From NCBI GenBank assembly GCA_002633025.1, contig NMRB01000252.1, positions 101,193 through 165,192 on the forward strand: a stretch of 64,000 bases of DNA, in the 5' to 3' direction. Numbering within the stretch: position 1 is the stretch's first letter; the number at the start of each line of letters is the position of its first letter. The notes under the pieces are model-generated. The model saw only the letters and a list, made by a program, of their open reading frames with translations. It had not been told where the DNA came from and searched no databases. This stretch comes from Notospermus geniculatus (lineage: Eukaryota > Nemertea > Pilidiophora > Heteronemertea > Lineidae). The translations under genes were made by a program, and so were the position numbers. Positions 13,801 to 26,700 of the stretch are shown in pieces.

Positions 13801-16272
13801 TTGGGTGCCATTGATATATAGGCCTATTTTTTAGGCTCTCTTTTCTATTTTTGGATAGAATGACTGCAGTTGAAGTGCAGATGTTACAGCTAATGAGGAC
13901 AAGAGGCCATTAATCTGTCCAGCACATCCTGATGTAAGAAAAAAGTGGAACCTTAGGGAATGACTTTTCTTCTTATTCCAAGAATTTTATCAGCAGCATT
14001 TGCCTGATGAAGGATTATTCATCAGGATCTTATTTTTCATGAATCCTGATAAAAAATCCTGAAGCCAGAAGGTAACATCTTTCTAACGACTTTCCAAGAA
14101 TGATTCAGAATCCCAAATCCTGGTTATTACTGAAGCCAATACGAAATGATTCAACGAGATTCTCGGAATAAAATCTCATTCTGCAGCTGAGTAAGTTGCA
14201 GCTGGTGATAGCTCCGTCATCCCATCATTACAAAGTGCTTTCAACTTCAGTCATTCCATTGATCAACAAACTCATGAATCTCGCCTCAAGATCAATGAAT
14301 CCCACCACACCTGATTCTGGGAAAATCCGGCCTTTTTCCAAGAAGAGAATCTGGGTCATGTTTACGTCTGCTTCCAGGAATACTGAGTCACTATGCTATT
14401 TTTAGCTCAAAACAGGATCAGTCCTATTGTTGTGATAGCTGTCCATATCATTATGGTTAAATGGGAAAGTGCATATGTCACGTTTTTGCTCATCAAAGTT
14501 TTTTTGTTGGTTTTAATGGATGGTGATGATGGGAGTTTGTTTTTAATGAGGAATATTATCCTAGAGGAATGTTCTTTATTCTCACTTTTCCATTGAATTC
14601 AGGGAATGAGTTGTTCTTCTAAAAGTACATGATGAGATACCTTCTGCATCAAGCTGTCAGAGTGGTGCAGTGGAAGCATTTTTTCCAGGGGGGGGGGGGG
14701 GGGNGCATCCCTGAAATCCCTAATCACTATTGATCCCAAAATGATATTTCAAAGAGTCTTTATTATAGTTAATGAAATGTTATGTCTGGTGTTTCATATA
14801 CAATGCTTAGTGACACAGTTTAGGGCCTCGGTATTCAGAATATTAATGGGAATCATTATTATCAAGCCCCTCGCTTGGGACTACTGCATGGTAACGCTGT
14901 AATACCCCCTGGCCCTGGCATGGGTTTCTATCCTCGTGCTCATGATATCACACAATAGTCCCACATTAATGAAACCCTCCTCCAAATATGACTGATTGTG
15001 TTCATTTTTGTGCAGACCTTGACTAGTCTATTGCAAGGGCCTAGACGTGGTACAGACGCACCCAACCAGAAAGGTTCCCCTCTTGTTATAGAGCAGTCAT
15101 GTGTGACTGTGTTGAAAATGTGCTGTTCAATTCCATAACACTTTGAATGGGGTGCAACACGAATGAATAAGTGAATTCATGACTAGTGTAGGGTTGGGTC
15201 TGTCTGACAGGTCCCTCAGCCATATTAATTGAAGTCTTTTGAGTTCATTCATCACTGGAACTGAAACTAACATGTTTATTTGAAGAAAATACTGCCACAG
15301 TGGTTACACCCTATGATGACATCATGCTGATGTCTGGCTGTTGCATTTCGCCTTTCTGAACTGAGTGAAATGAACCACAGATGAGTGAGGTAAAAACCAC
15401 TTTGTGAAGTAACAGTACATCACATGTGAATTATGTTTCTAAAAACAGCTGCTTTTGTACTGAAATGATTTCATGAATTAGGTCACTGCTTTGACTTAAG
15501 AGAGAACTTTTTCCCAGTTCATTGCAAAAGTCCACAATTGTGAAACTCTGCCAAATCAGTTCACTGGAGGTGTTTTCAGATTACAACATCTTGACTGTAA
15601 AATGTGTAAAAAGTTGTCCCCCCTGCTACGGCATCAATAACTATGAATCAATGAAAGAAGCCACTTTGTCACCTTGCTCGTGCAACAAAGACAATAAAAT
15701 GATGAAGAATCTACCCACTGGCTTGAGATACAAGTTGGGGTTGATAAACGTCAATTTCCTTTTTTCCTGCGATAACTTTGCACACAGCGCAGTTATTTGG
15801 GTCCAGACAAGAGGAAAGTCAGCGGAATTGCGACACACCTTGCTGATGAGACTGCGTCACTTCAAGGCGTGTCATTTAATTGTGATGGTGGATCTTTGTG
15901 ACGTGGCCTGAGTCAGATTAATGATGACGCCAAAATCCTCAAATCCTAATCTCATATTCTGTCTCAGTCGTTTGTGACGAAGATTTGCGGATTCTGCTTA
16001 ATGGTGTCATTTGTGCAGCCATGTCTGTTTCTTATGACAGAACCAATGGGTATTGCAAAATAAGTTACGAATGATATCCATAATTTTGTAATGTTTGTAG
16101 GCCCTATATTTTTCAGGCTTCCAACTATCTTGTCATTGAGAGTATTTATGATGGTGCAGAAACAGCCTGTCCAATGTGCCACAGAATAATATGTAATTTG
16201 AGAATTGAAAGAGATGGCACAGTTTTGAGATGTGCAGAATTTTGGTGGGGGATTCGGTTTTCTCCTGCATGA
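7868..16272. other. no supportable gene
   Basis: Only short reading frames are present (mostly under 100 codons), without recognisable domains or splice-compatible neighbours. A poly-G run with one N lies at 14690-14704. I see no RNA gene. Confidence 0.6.
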
Positions 16273-16479
16273 CAAATATGTGCGGCAGTCTAGGAAAACC
16301 CATCGGATGTCGCTGAATGATCAACAAGGGCTGTCAAATTGCCTGTGCATTGATCTGCTATTGTTTACCTGTCACAAAGTACATTTCAGGTATTGAAATG
16401 TGCGGGTTCACCAAGGCTATTAACACTTTCCCCAAATGCGACATCTGACGGGTTTTCCTAGACCACCACACATATATTG
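16273..16479. mobile_element. inverted-repeat element, ~40-bp arms
   Basis: 16273-16312 and 16439-16479 are reverse complements with a few mismatches; the shared core is TCTAGGAAAACCC followed by the GATGTCG side. The 126-bp centre has no coding signal. Probably a MITE remnant; the outer ends are not clearly defined. Confidence 0.6.
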
Positions 16480-17288
16480 CCAATGTTATTGGCAGAAGAT
16501 TGAATAATGTCATATTGGCTTATATTCGGAGACAGATGGTAAACAAGGATCGGGATTTGGCTAAAAGGGCCATTGAACCAACTGATAGGCTACACAAGAG
16601 AAAGGCAAAGTGCCAATTGTCCAGATGAAAGAAATTCCATAATGGGGAGCCTTCTTGCAAACCAGACAGCGGGAATCCCAGTTGATATGAATAGACTTGA
16701 CCCCATTGACTAGGCCCAGGAAACTACAGCCCATATCATTACTGGCAATGTTTTTGTTATTGAATACCGTAGATAAAAAAGTGCTTCCAGAAATCATAAT
16801 GGGGAAGTCCAATCTGGATCTCCATGCGCATAAACAATGATAATGATGACCTTATCGTTCCAGTCTGGTTTTATAGTACGGGTGAATTTCATCATTCAGA
16901 ACAATGACTCTAGTGTGACGCAATGGACACACGGGTTTGGTACCCGGCCAAGTCACCACTCTCATGACTCTCTATTCTCAATTGGTTGGAAAGGCCCGCT
17001 GAAGAAAACTGCTCAAAACTTCTCCAGAAAATTTCCTGGAGAGACTTGGGTCAGTGTGAAGCAGTTTGAGGCTGAAAGAGCAACGTTTGATTCCAATAAA
17101 GTAACACTGGAAACTGCTATAAAAATGCCTTATTTCCTGGTAATATGAAAGTCTGTTATGTACATGTATATGAAATTGACAGCATAGCTGGGGTAGTTGT
17201 CAAAAGGTTCGTGAGGTTCAATGTCTTGGTGCACTTGATCATTGACCACCTGCAGCCCCCTGTTTGACATGGGCAACCCCATATCAAC

Positions 17289-17375
17289 CATCCTCCAACA
17301 GCAGGGTTTTGACCTCGCATTGTGTGCGAGTATATATGAAGAGGAGTGAGACCAAAGCCCTGCTGTGGGAGGATG
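17289..17375. repeat. hairpin, 23-bp arms
   Basis: CATCCTCCAACAGCAGGG.. (17289-17311) pairs with 17353-17375, with two mismatches and a 41-nt loop. No context suggests a particular RNA. Most likely a foldback remnant. Confidence 0.6.
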
Positions 17376-17537
17376 ATAACAGAGAAGGAAATGTTTACAT
17401 GAACAGTGCTATCAATCATATCATGTATGTTTTTGTCATACTTTATATACTGATTATCATCGGTGCATCTGTCCATTTTGAATCTCAATAGTGTATTCCA
17501 CACCTCATAGGCTCACTTTATGAAGATTACGCTTCAT

Positions 17538-17620
17538 GTAATTCAAAATTCAAAAACTTTATTTGAATTTTACGGCATATGGTGAATGGCCATGTGGTCG
17601 GTTGTTTGTCGTGCCAAAGC
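17538..17620 (-). mobile_element. possible non-LTR retroposon 3' end
   Basis: On the minus strand the segment reads ...AAATAAAGTTTTTGAATTTT followed by a short GAATT-rich tail. This resembles the 3' end of a CR1/RTE-like element and, in layout, the insertion at 5213-5379. No target-site duplication was identified. Confidence 0.3.
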
Positions 17621-20600
17621 AATATGGTATCATTTTGCCCCAACTCAATGAACACATTCAAAATTCTAAAATTAAGTTTCATATACTTTATATAGCTCTT
17701 ATCAGGCCTTGTATTTGGAAAATTAGTTGAATGGGCCTGAATTGGTGAGCTTAGCGGGTTTGATCTTAGGAATTGATGCGTTGATATAAAGTTAAAGTTT
17801 TTATGTTTCTTCTGAATATGGTGTAGGAAAATGGATCAGGATTTTATCCGACATTTGTCCACTTGTGATGTTTCAGAATTGGTGTCAGTCACAGCCTTAT
17901 CCCATCCCATTCTACCCCCTTTCGTGCATCTTGAAGTTTTTCAATTACGTTTTTAATCAGTCTCTCTCTGAAACTCCACACCATCCATGTGGCAACAATA
18001 ATCCCTCTGATTGCTATGCCTTCATGTTAATCTCATCTTGGTAAAAACTTTGAGAAAAACATCTTCTGAGACATGAAATGTGTCACGTAGCACTTTTTTT
18101 AGACGGAACGTCTTCACAAGGATATTCTGTTCCTTTTGACAGAAATAGATTTTAATCAGGTTGTTGTTATTTCTAGATATTTGTATGAATGAGGGAGACA
18201 TTTTTAGCATCGGTGAGGGAAGTGGAAGAAACTCATTACCACGGTTGATGACCTCGCTGTCATCAGCTGCGTTTACACCTACGCAATTTTTCCAGACCCT
18301 GGTTCAAATTTAAACTGGATCCAGTGACTTTTCTGTCCACACCTATTATTCGTCTTACATGTATGATACCCAACGCTGGTTATGCTATTTATAGATACAC
18401 CACCCCCCATTCAATTTTAGCATACCGACACCTGTCGGTGGGCTCAGTAAATGTTTTTAACCCAGCATTTCTCTGTCGACACCTATGATCAGAGCCGTGC
18501 TAAAGTATAACCCGGATCTTCGAAAGTGAGTTAAATTAGCCCAGCAATTCCTAACCCAGATACACAAAAATGGAGGATGAGACCTATTAGCTGATGACCA
18601 ATGATGATCACTTGCGACAAGCGCCTGCTTTTGCTGGCGCAGGTCACAATTCGGCCTCAAAAGGCAAACTGCCCCCCTTGGCTTTACCTATTTCAAACAT
18701 TTAAAATAGGCCTACTTCTTATGAAATAATTGATAGTGTAGGATTTTGCAGTTCGCAGACCAAGTGACTTATATTCTTTGAATTCGAGCATCTGTAGAAT
18801 AATTTCTATATTTTATACATATTCCATTGCATTTTTTTTTTCTCGTTAAAATGATTACTTTGACAAAGAAGTCTACACCATGACCTGGTGTGAAAGGGAG
18901 AGGTGATCACCTGTTCTTTGTCCCTAGCTCACCTCTCAAAAAGAACATGTTCCTATTTGAGATTGTCATGTCTGAATGCTTTTTATGGGGCAGGAATAAA
19001 AGTCTACTTATTGCTCGCTAGTGCAATACTCTTCGACTTGACATAATAATATTGTATTGAAAGAGAAACTCTCATCGATAGGTGGTCTTCTTTAGGAAGG
19101 CTGTATTCTTGTCACACTGTCGAAACTGCTATCAAAGCAAATGTCAAAATCTCAACCCAACTTTCCAAGGGGTTATTTAAATCCATATTGCGTGATCAAC
19201 CTGTCAAGTTTTTCATGTTGGATAAAATCTAGGCCAATTCGTCTCCCTCTGAGCAAGTGACTGAAATATCAGGCAAACATAGTTCGTGTTTTGAAAGTCA
19301 AATGACTTAATTTCTCAACCACGAGCATCTTGCACAAGCAATCAGACTTTCGTAGCTGAAGGCACCAACTATCAAATTGGTTTGTCAAGTGTTGTATGTC
19401 GCTGAAAGTGTACTTGCCAATGTTTGGATTGTGGGGAGAGATTCGTGTTAAAAAAAGATAGCTGCAAGGTTCGACATCAAAACTCTCCAAGTGTGAACTT
19501 GTTGTTCTTGTAGATATGTGTCTCCACAACGAGGGGTCCGCAGCAGAGAGGTATCTTGTACAGTCTGGACATGACAGAAAATATAGGGGGGGGGGGCAAA
19601 ACCCTGGATCTTTTTGGCAAGTTCAAGTTCAAAGAATGGATCCATCATTGATGATAAATGATTTTACTCTACATGGGGTGGCCTGAAAGAGTGTCCCCTC
19701 AGCAGAAGGGAGACAGTCCCAGTGATATTGTCGAAGGGACACTTTTTCTGGGTGACTCCTGTAGATGTTAACTCTGATCAGTGGCAGTGAGGTCAAGGTT
19801 GGGAAGATTGTTTTGCATCTTTGATAGAAAAATAGACCATCCATGCACTCTATTTCTGGTCGTAAGGGGTTAATGTCAGTGTTTTCGTGGTCCGAATGGT
19901 TCCTCTTTCCATTACACACCACTTGATCACGTTTAAATTGTAGTGTGTCATTCTCACTGGAGCAGAACTGCTCCATGTTTAATGATGCCATTAGTACTTT
20001 ATGTGATAACATCTACCTTCTAAATATACCTTTGAATTGAATTAACTTCCCTGCATGATTGAGTACCTCTAAATGATTGTCATGCCAGGAAGACCTAATC
20101 CTCCATAAATTTTACTTTTCACCCACAATTTGAAGTTTCTGTACACTTTTTGCAACGAACATGGTCAAAATGACATGGTCAAAATGGCGCTCTTTATCCC
20201 CCCACCCACCTCCACCAATGCCGTTGTACTGAGACTTACAGAATTTGAGATAAGCTTCATCCCAAATCAACTTAACTTCCATGCCTCAATATTCTTTCCT
20301 AAGGATAGCTAAAGGAACATATGGATTATTTGGTCCCACACTGTCAGATTCATCCTTGGGTTACACTCGCAAACTGTTTACCATTTTATGCCTGAAGAGA
20401 AGACAGATGTCAATAGGGTCTATGAGCCGAGGAGATTTTTTCACCCCAGAGGTGACGAATTTGCATTTGTAGCTCTGACAGGTGCCTTGGGCTGTTTTGG
20501 GGGTGTTATGTTTTATTTGCTCATGTTAAGTACACCTTAAACAATTGAGATGTTAATTTCAATGACTAATTTGTTTGAAAAGAAAACGGTGCTGATTTGC

Positions 20601-20765
20601 GACAATCAACAAGTATATGATTTGCATTATTGTTTTGGAATGACCAGGTGCTGTGTGAGGCATATATCCAGCAAAAGTTTGGAGGCGGACAGTTTTTGTG
20701 GAGGAGTTAAAATGAAACATGTGTTGTGCTGTTGCATCAGATCAAACTCTCTCTTTGGGGACATT
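17621..20765. other. no supportable gene
   Basis: Unique-looking sequence with small frames only. The longest, 127 codons on the minus strand at 19629-20012, has no recognisable motif and is within chance length for this composition. A G10 run lies near 19587. Confidence 0.55.
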
Positions 20766-20890
20766 TCTGCCAGGAGGACACCTCTCTAATAGGACACCAA
20801 AGTAGTGTCTTTCCTGATGCTACTCTCTATGACCTCTGTAATCAGGACACCTTTCAACTAAGGACAGCATTTGTCAGTCCCAAAGGTGTC
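20766..20890. mobile_element. fragment of a 'GGACACCTCTCTAATA' MITE family
   Basis: Repeated words AGGACACCTCTCTAATAGG and AGGACACC occur here. The same vocabulary (gtgtcc, aacctctctatta) is found in the complete 150-bp element at 48101-48250. No terminal repeats are intact. Confidence 0.4.
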
Positions 20891-20891
20891 C

Positions 20892-21164
20892 TTAAAGGGA
20901 ATTAGTCGCGGCAGTCAAAATGACACTAAAAATAATTTTCGTGGGCCACGAAATTCACAATTTCAAAAACAACAAATTTCGTATTTTATAGCGGATTAGA
21001 TCCCTTGGTAAGCCTACATTGCGTTCTAAATGCTGTTCGAGGCAGCAAAGCCGCAGCCGTCATGCAAATATGCACTTAGTAGGCAATAAATCCCAATAGA
21101 TTCACGATGACTGCGTTTGATTCTCTATTCAGTCACCTTGACTGGCACGACCAGTTCGCTTTAA
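20892..21164. mobile_element. MITE with TTAA target-site duplications
   Basis: TTAA at 20892-20895 and 21161-21164 flank a 265-bp segment. Its ends are imperfect inverted repeats of about 30 bp: left AGGGAATTAGTCGCGGCAGT, right (reverse complement) AGCGAACTGGTCGTGCCAGT. TTAA duplication is characteristic of the piggyBac superfamily. The element has no coding capacity, so it would be mobilised in trans. Confidence 0.7.
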
Positions 21165-21652
21165 TAGAGATGTTCTACCTTAGATGTCCATACCTGAGAA
21201 AGATTCTCAGTTTGGTAACGAGGTTCATGTGTCAAATTGATCAAATTGGTGATAGGGTTTGATTCTTTCGCTGATATAAAGGAAATTTCACACTTGTTAC
21301 ACTCATAACTTCCACTAAATCAGCCTTATACAACCTTTTCGATATATATCACTCACATAATTCTAGGAATCAGGACCAATAAATATGGCACTTACACAAA
21401 TGCATTGTGTGCAATAGTACATCTAACTGATAGAAATCTAATGGTAATGATTTTGCCATTTTATTTCTGGGTTATTATCACAAGAGATATTTACTCATTA
21501 TCTCTGTACAAAGCAATAACTCTTGACAGACAGGATGTCTGTCAACTCCAGCAGTACACTTCATTGATGATATCATTAATGTGTATGTGATTCATGTATC
21601 CTTTAGTTCTCTAAAGTTAAAGTGATCTGATGATTGAGAAATCTTTACTATA

Positions 21653-22720
21653 CTGAGTTATATTTGGTCCCTTCAATACCATTGTCCCCTCAATACCATT
21701 TTACATTGTCCCCTCAATACCATTTTACATTGTCCCCATTACATCGTCTCTTCAATCGTATTCGGTCCACTTTACATTGTCCCATTACTTAGTCCATTGA
21801 ATTGAATTTGGTCCTTCATTGCTTTAATACCATTACATTGTCTCCATTACTTAGTCCATTGAGTTATATTCGGTCCCTTCAATACCATTTTACATTGTCC
21901 CCATTACATAGTCTATTCAATTGTATTCTGTTCCTTTAATACCATTTTCCATTATCCCCATTACTTAGTACATTGAATTGAATTTGGTCCTTCATTGCTT
22001 TAATACCATTACATTAGCCGTGGTTACACTACATAAAATCCCCGGGTTTTTTGCGGTCACACCTATGAATTGGCGGGCTTCAAGAAACCTGTGTCTGAAA
22101 AACACGGTTTCTGGAACACGGCAATCTCGCCGTGCTTTTCGAAATCCCCGTGTCTCATTAGTTCTTTAGCACGGCTACAGATGGCGCAGCCATTAAGTGA
22201 CCTTGTTTTCGCGCCTCCAACAATGTGGGCCAATAGAGAAATGACTGAAGAGTCAGTGCATGCAGCGCAACTGTCGCCGGGCGGCTTAACTACAATGTAG
22301 TGGTGTGACCTCTCGCCGGGCTTTTCGCACACACGTTTGACACGGGTCTGGAAAAACACGGGTATTCTTATGTAGTGTAACCACGGCTATTGTCATCATT
22401 ACTTAGTCCACTGAGTTAGGCCTGTATTCAGTCCCTTCAATACCATTTACATTGTCCCCTCAATACCATTTTACATTGTCCCCTCAATACCATTTTACAT
22501 TGTCCCCATTACAGAGTCCATTGAATCATATTCAGTCCCTTCAATAACACTTCACATTTTCCCCATAACTCCATTGTGTTTTTAGTAGCCCATTAGTAGT
22601 AGGCCTGCTTTGTCCATTGAGTTATATTTGATCCCTTCAATACCATTTTAAATTGTTCCAGTCATAGTCCATTATACATGCATATACCATTTGCACTGTC
22701 CCATAATCCATTGAGTCATA
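21653..22720. repeat. minisatellite/higher-order tandem repeat (TACCATTTTACATTGTCCCC family)
   Basis: A 24-bp unit (TCAATACCATTTTACATTGT plus CCCC) is repeated, alternating with 'attac.tagtccattgaattgaatttggtccttcattg' segments in a longer imperfect period of about 60 bp. The array is split by the MITE at 22015-22389. Units diverge by substitutions and truncation. Non-coding. Confidence 0.85.
22015..22389. mobile_element. MITE inserted in the minisatellite
   Basis: The ends are inverted repeats beginning TAGCCGTGGTTACACTACAT on both strands, with subterminal similarity (CCGTGTTTTTC-like). TA may be the target duplication, with terminal GCCGTGG. Satellite sequence resumes at once on both sides, so the insertion limits are clear. 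No transposase; 98- and 76-codon frames inside have no known domain. Confidence 0.85.
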
Positions 22721-23390
22721 TACAAGGGAGTGGTCGCAGTGTAGTGGTGCTGTCTGACACTCTCATATGAGGGATTCTCTACTTTCAGAGGTACAGTATC
22801 ACGTTACCACACCCGGGGAGTTGTCCTGGTATCGTGGGGCTGTCTCACATTACTCTCCAATGACGAGTCCTCCAAGTGAATTAGTCCTGTGTCACAACAC
22901 CCTTATCTACGGAGTCACCTCAAAGGATGGGGTTTAAAAACTTACAAAAACTGAAAATAGCTTCCCTGGATTGATCAGAAGTGGGTAATTTTAACAATTG
23001 CTGTCATTTCTAGTTTCACCAGAGCAATTAGGCTTCAGCAGGTAATATAAAACTTAGCAGACCAAAACATCTCACAAAAATAGCCCCTCTAACAATACAC
23101 TGCTCTAGGGTATCACCTGAGCGAGTACCAACGATTATCCACAGTTATGCAACTTTGGTCATGAGTGATGCAATTTGCGCAATCAAAATGGACCCCTTCA
23201 GAGAAGTAGCAATTCTGAAGGCAATATAATTGTCCTTCAACAAAGTCTTTAAGTGGACAGGCAATTCCCTGTAGAATATTGTTTGGGAGAAGAAATCGGG
23301 GAATTGATGTGGAGGTTTCGTGACAATTTAAATGGCGCCTGGTGGTCATTTTCTCCTGTTGGACAGAAATGAAATAGAAACAAGGAAAGT
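22721..23390. other. no supportable gene
   Basis: Nothing recognisable beyond short chance frames. Confidence 0.5.
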
Positions 23391-23717
23391 GTAATCAGAG
23401 ACTGTCTGGGGGTAATCAGAGACTGTCTGGGGGTACTGGGGGGTAATCAGAGACTGTCTGGGGGTACTGGGGGGTAATCATCTCGTCTGTCTTCATCAAT
23501 TTTAACTTATGGAGAGGGACAACTTCAGTCGAAGCATTCCTGTTTCTATTCTGATATCTATCAATTCTGTTAGCCTTATAGACATCAATCCTTCCTTCCC
23601 CCAGGTCACTGAGGAACAGGACAGCTTCACTTGAAGCATTCATCTTGCTATTCTGATATCTATCGATACTGTTAGCCTTCATCAGCATCAATCTAGCTGC
23701 CTTCCCTCAGGTCGCTG
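23391..23717. repeat. two small tandem duplications
   Basis: At 23391-23480 GGTAATCAGAGACTGTCTGG recurs three times, with a GGTACTGGG spacer in the later units. Immediately after, 23519-23611 and 23621-23717 are ~80% similar copies sharing TATTCTGATATCTATC and CTGTTAGCCTT. Non-coding. Confidence 0.75.
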
Positions 23718-26700
23718 TCCTACTACACCTCCAGGGCTTGTCTTAGTCAGATCTCAACCCACCATCTCGCATAAAGGCCAAAACATTATCAGATTTGGAA
23801 GTGATAATGGGAGCCTGGCTGGACATCTTGGCACCCTTGGTGATAGGTGGGTGGGGTACTGACGTAAATGGTATTTTCTTATTCATGGCTATCTGACGTC
23901 AGAGGCTGGTTCATTCACCGGGTGCTGACCTAAAAACATCAATGTCCTCAGGTTCTGGATGCTGCCGTCTTTGTTTTGATGTTACTCGAAACCTGATGAC
24001 TAAGAGTACAGGCATGGGAGTTGTGTCCATGGGCAAGACACTTAACTCTGAATGGTTCAACAGATAGTCCTAGTTCTCAGTCACGGGGTAAGGTTCGTTC
24101 ATGGTGGCCTTAGGTTTACTCCTGGAGGATGGTCTTTCATTGTAGTTCCCTTCTAGTGGAAAGTGCCATCCTGAGTTGCTTGGTGCTTTCGAGACTGGGA
24201 TGAGCACCACCTGACAGGCCTTCAGTGGCTTAGATGTAAAAAAAACTTGTATTCGTTGCACTGATTTTTGAAAAAAAGTGTCCCCACCTGCATTAGCCAA
24301 GTGCACTCTCCCAGAAATGTAATAGCTTACATGCTGTCATCAATGTTTTAATGAGATTTGTAAGGTGACCACAGGGGTGTCGCCTGAATGCCCAACTCTT
24401 TACAGGAAGTTAAGCTGATTCACATGGCTGAGCAGGGGAACCTACCAATTGCTTACCCTCTTAAATCTGGCTATTCTTCTCCGGTCTTTTCATTCCGTGC
24501 CCTATTGTCCCTGTATCCGGTTTTAGGCTGCTGTATTGATGCTCTGATGGGTGAGAATAGCGGTGGAGCATTTCGGGCTACTTGATGCAGTGATTAAGAC
24601 CTAGATGCCTTTACATCAGGAGATAAAAGAGGTTTTGGAAACTTATAAAAAGTTTATGGGGCTGTCCTGGGGATTGAATGATGTTGTATTTGCACCATTC
24701 TGAATTACATTATAAATGGCTGAAGCTGTCCTAAATCCATCTCAGTTCTGGACTCTGGCCAAGTTCTGTTTTGGGCAAGGATGAAAGGTTTTATAAAGGA
24801 GTGGACATTCTGAATGGTTTGGCTGACAATGCTGTAACTCTATTCACAATGTCAGTACCATCTTTTATCAGACCTGAATGACTTTTGTGCATCTTTATGG
24901 CAGTTGCTTTTTGAGTCTGAAAACATTATTTATGTATTTATATGCCATCATATTGTATTCTTTCTAAGGAATCACAAACTTCAGGCATCCATGATTATAC
25001 TACCGCATGAAGGTGGTATTTTATTCATAAACATCATCAGGTATGTTTGGAGCATTTAGATTTGCATAATTCACTAAATGAGGTACCGGTAGTTCTGTTA
25101 CCTCATTATGTGTTGTCTCACTTCGTTCGGCTTTTCCATGGAGAATGTTCTTTCCCACCCACGCCTCAATGAAAAACATGTGCAACAGGCAGGTTATTTC
25201 ACCCATATGAAAGTGTGAACAGATTATTGTAAATTTGTCAACATATTTTTTGTCTAACGCAATATTATTTTGTCGCCAGAAAGATGTTGTTTTCATATGT
25301 TATGAAGGTTATATTATAAAGTTTGTCACAGTTGGGGAAAATTGGTAGAAAATGCAATCTTTGTTTCCGGGATCTTGGAATCTGACGTAGTATTTCAAAG
25401 AACTGGCAATGAAAGCGTCATATTGTCTGTAGGAAGGAAGTTAGGTTTCATTGAATTCCTAATGTTGCATATGTGTTGCATTTAATTGCACCGAGTGAAT
25501 TTAATGACCTGAATTAGCATCATGAGGAATACATATCACGTATTCTGTAGGCTGTCTATGAATAACACTTGCTTTCTTAAGGGCCGGGTGCACTAGTCGA
25601 TGTCTTCACATCAGTTTGCTAAGCTCTTGGAACATTTTTATGTGAAATTCTCTCTGCTTTCATTATGACTATTGAACGTTGTGTCAATTGCAAAATACAT
25701 ACTGTAGGAATGTTTGTGTCCTCTTTGCCAGGTGGCCTGGAATGGGTCCAATTATAAACCAACAATTTATCCCTTGATATCACAGCTTAAAAAGTCAGTA
25801 AATTTGCCAAAACTGCAACTTTTCGAACCCCGCCAAATTTATTTTCCAAGCACTAAAGTTCAGACCATTTCAAGAGCTGTCGGACAAGGGTGAAGCAGTA
25901 TAGATGAAACATAACCAAATAAAATCAAGGGGTGCTGATAACAGCGTCATGATATATTGTCAAGTCTTTTAGCTCTTATTGTTTCGCCACTTCAGTGTCT
26001 ATAGTTGAGGACCGTGATGTTAAAGTATGCTCCTCACAGCTTGGTTACCATTTTAGGTAGTTCCCACATTAATTATGTATGAGTATTTGGCTTGGCAATG
26101 GAAGAAAATTCTGTTGAATGCCGATGCAATATCCATTGGTTCATTTCCTTATTAGGTATGTCAAGCGTGAACATAAATCGTCTGCGGGATTGTAAAGTAT
26201 GGGTGGCTTTTGTAAGGTAATAAATGAATTATTAATGATATTGGAATATAATGGGTTACAAATGAAACAAATAGAAAGATTGGGTTCCTTATTGCTTGGT
26301 TTCCCGTTGTTGACAGCCTGAAAGCGAGTGAAAGAGTAAAAGAACCCTGCGGTAATAAAAAAAACAGTGTTGGTCATTTTTCAAGAATCCTGTTTTATTT
26401 AGGGTCTTCTGAAGCCAAACATCAAGTAGACTGCAATACACCTTGGTATTGGATGAAGTTATATAGTACATAATCCTATTGTGATTGGAGTTGGTTTCCA
26501 GTCTTTTGCCAGCCCTAAACACAGTTTGGAAACAAAGTCCGTCAACCTGTTGAATTCAGAGTTCATAAACAAGATTTAGCCCATTAGGATGTTGCAGTGT
26601 GTGCAAAGACCCACATGGTACCCGTGAATTAAATTGAAAAACATACATGATAACACCTATTCTGATCTCTCTATTCTCATTAGCTCTCCCACTTCTAGGC

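Noticed and set aside
15522-15911. 129-codon plus-strand frame
   Set aside because: No recognisable motif, no splice or transcription signals, and a chance-compatible length.
18250-18600. Possible MITE ('gctgcgtttacacctacgc' and 'ACACCT' words repeated)
   Set aside because: Repeated short words but no matching inverted ends that I could locate.
21653-22720. CRISPR-like appearance of regularly spaced repeats (also 28966-29180 and 48544-48770)
   Set aside because: Animal genome; the repeats are contiguous minisatellite units without unique spacers, and no cas genes are present.
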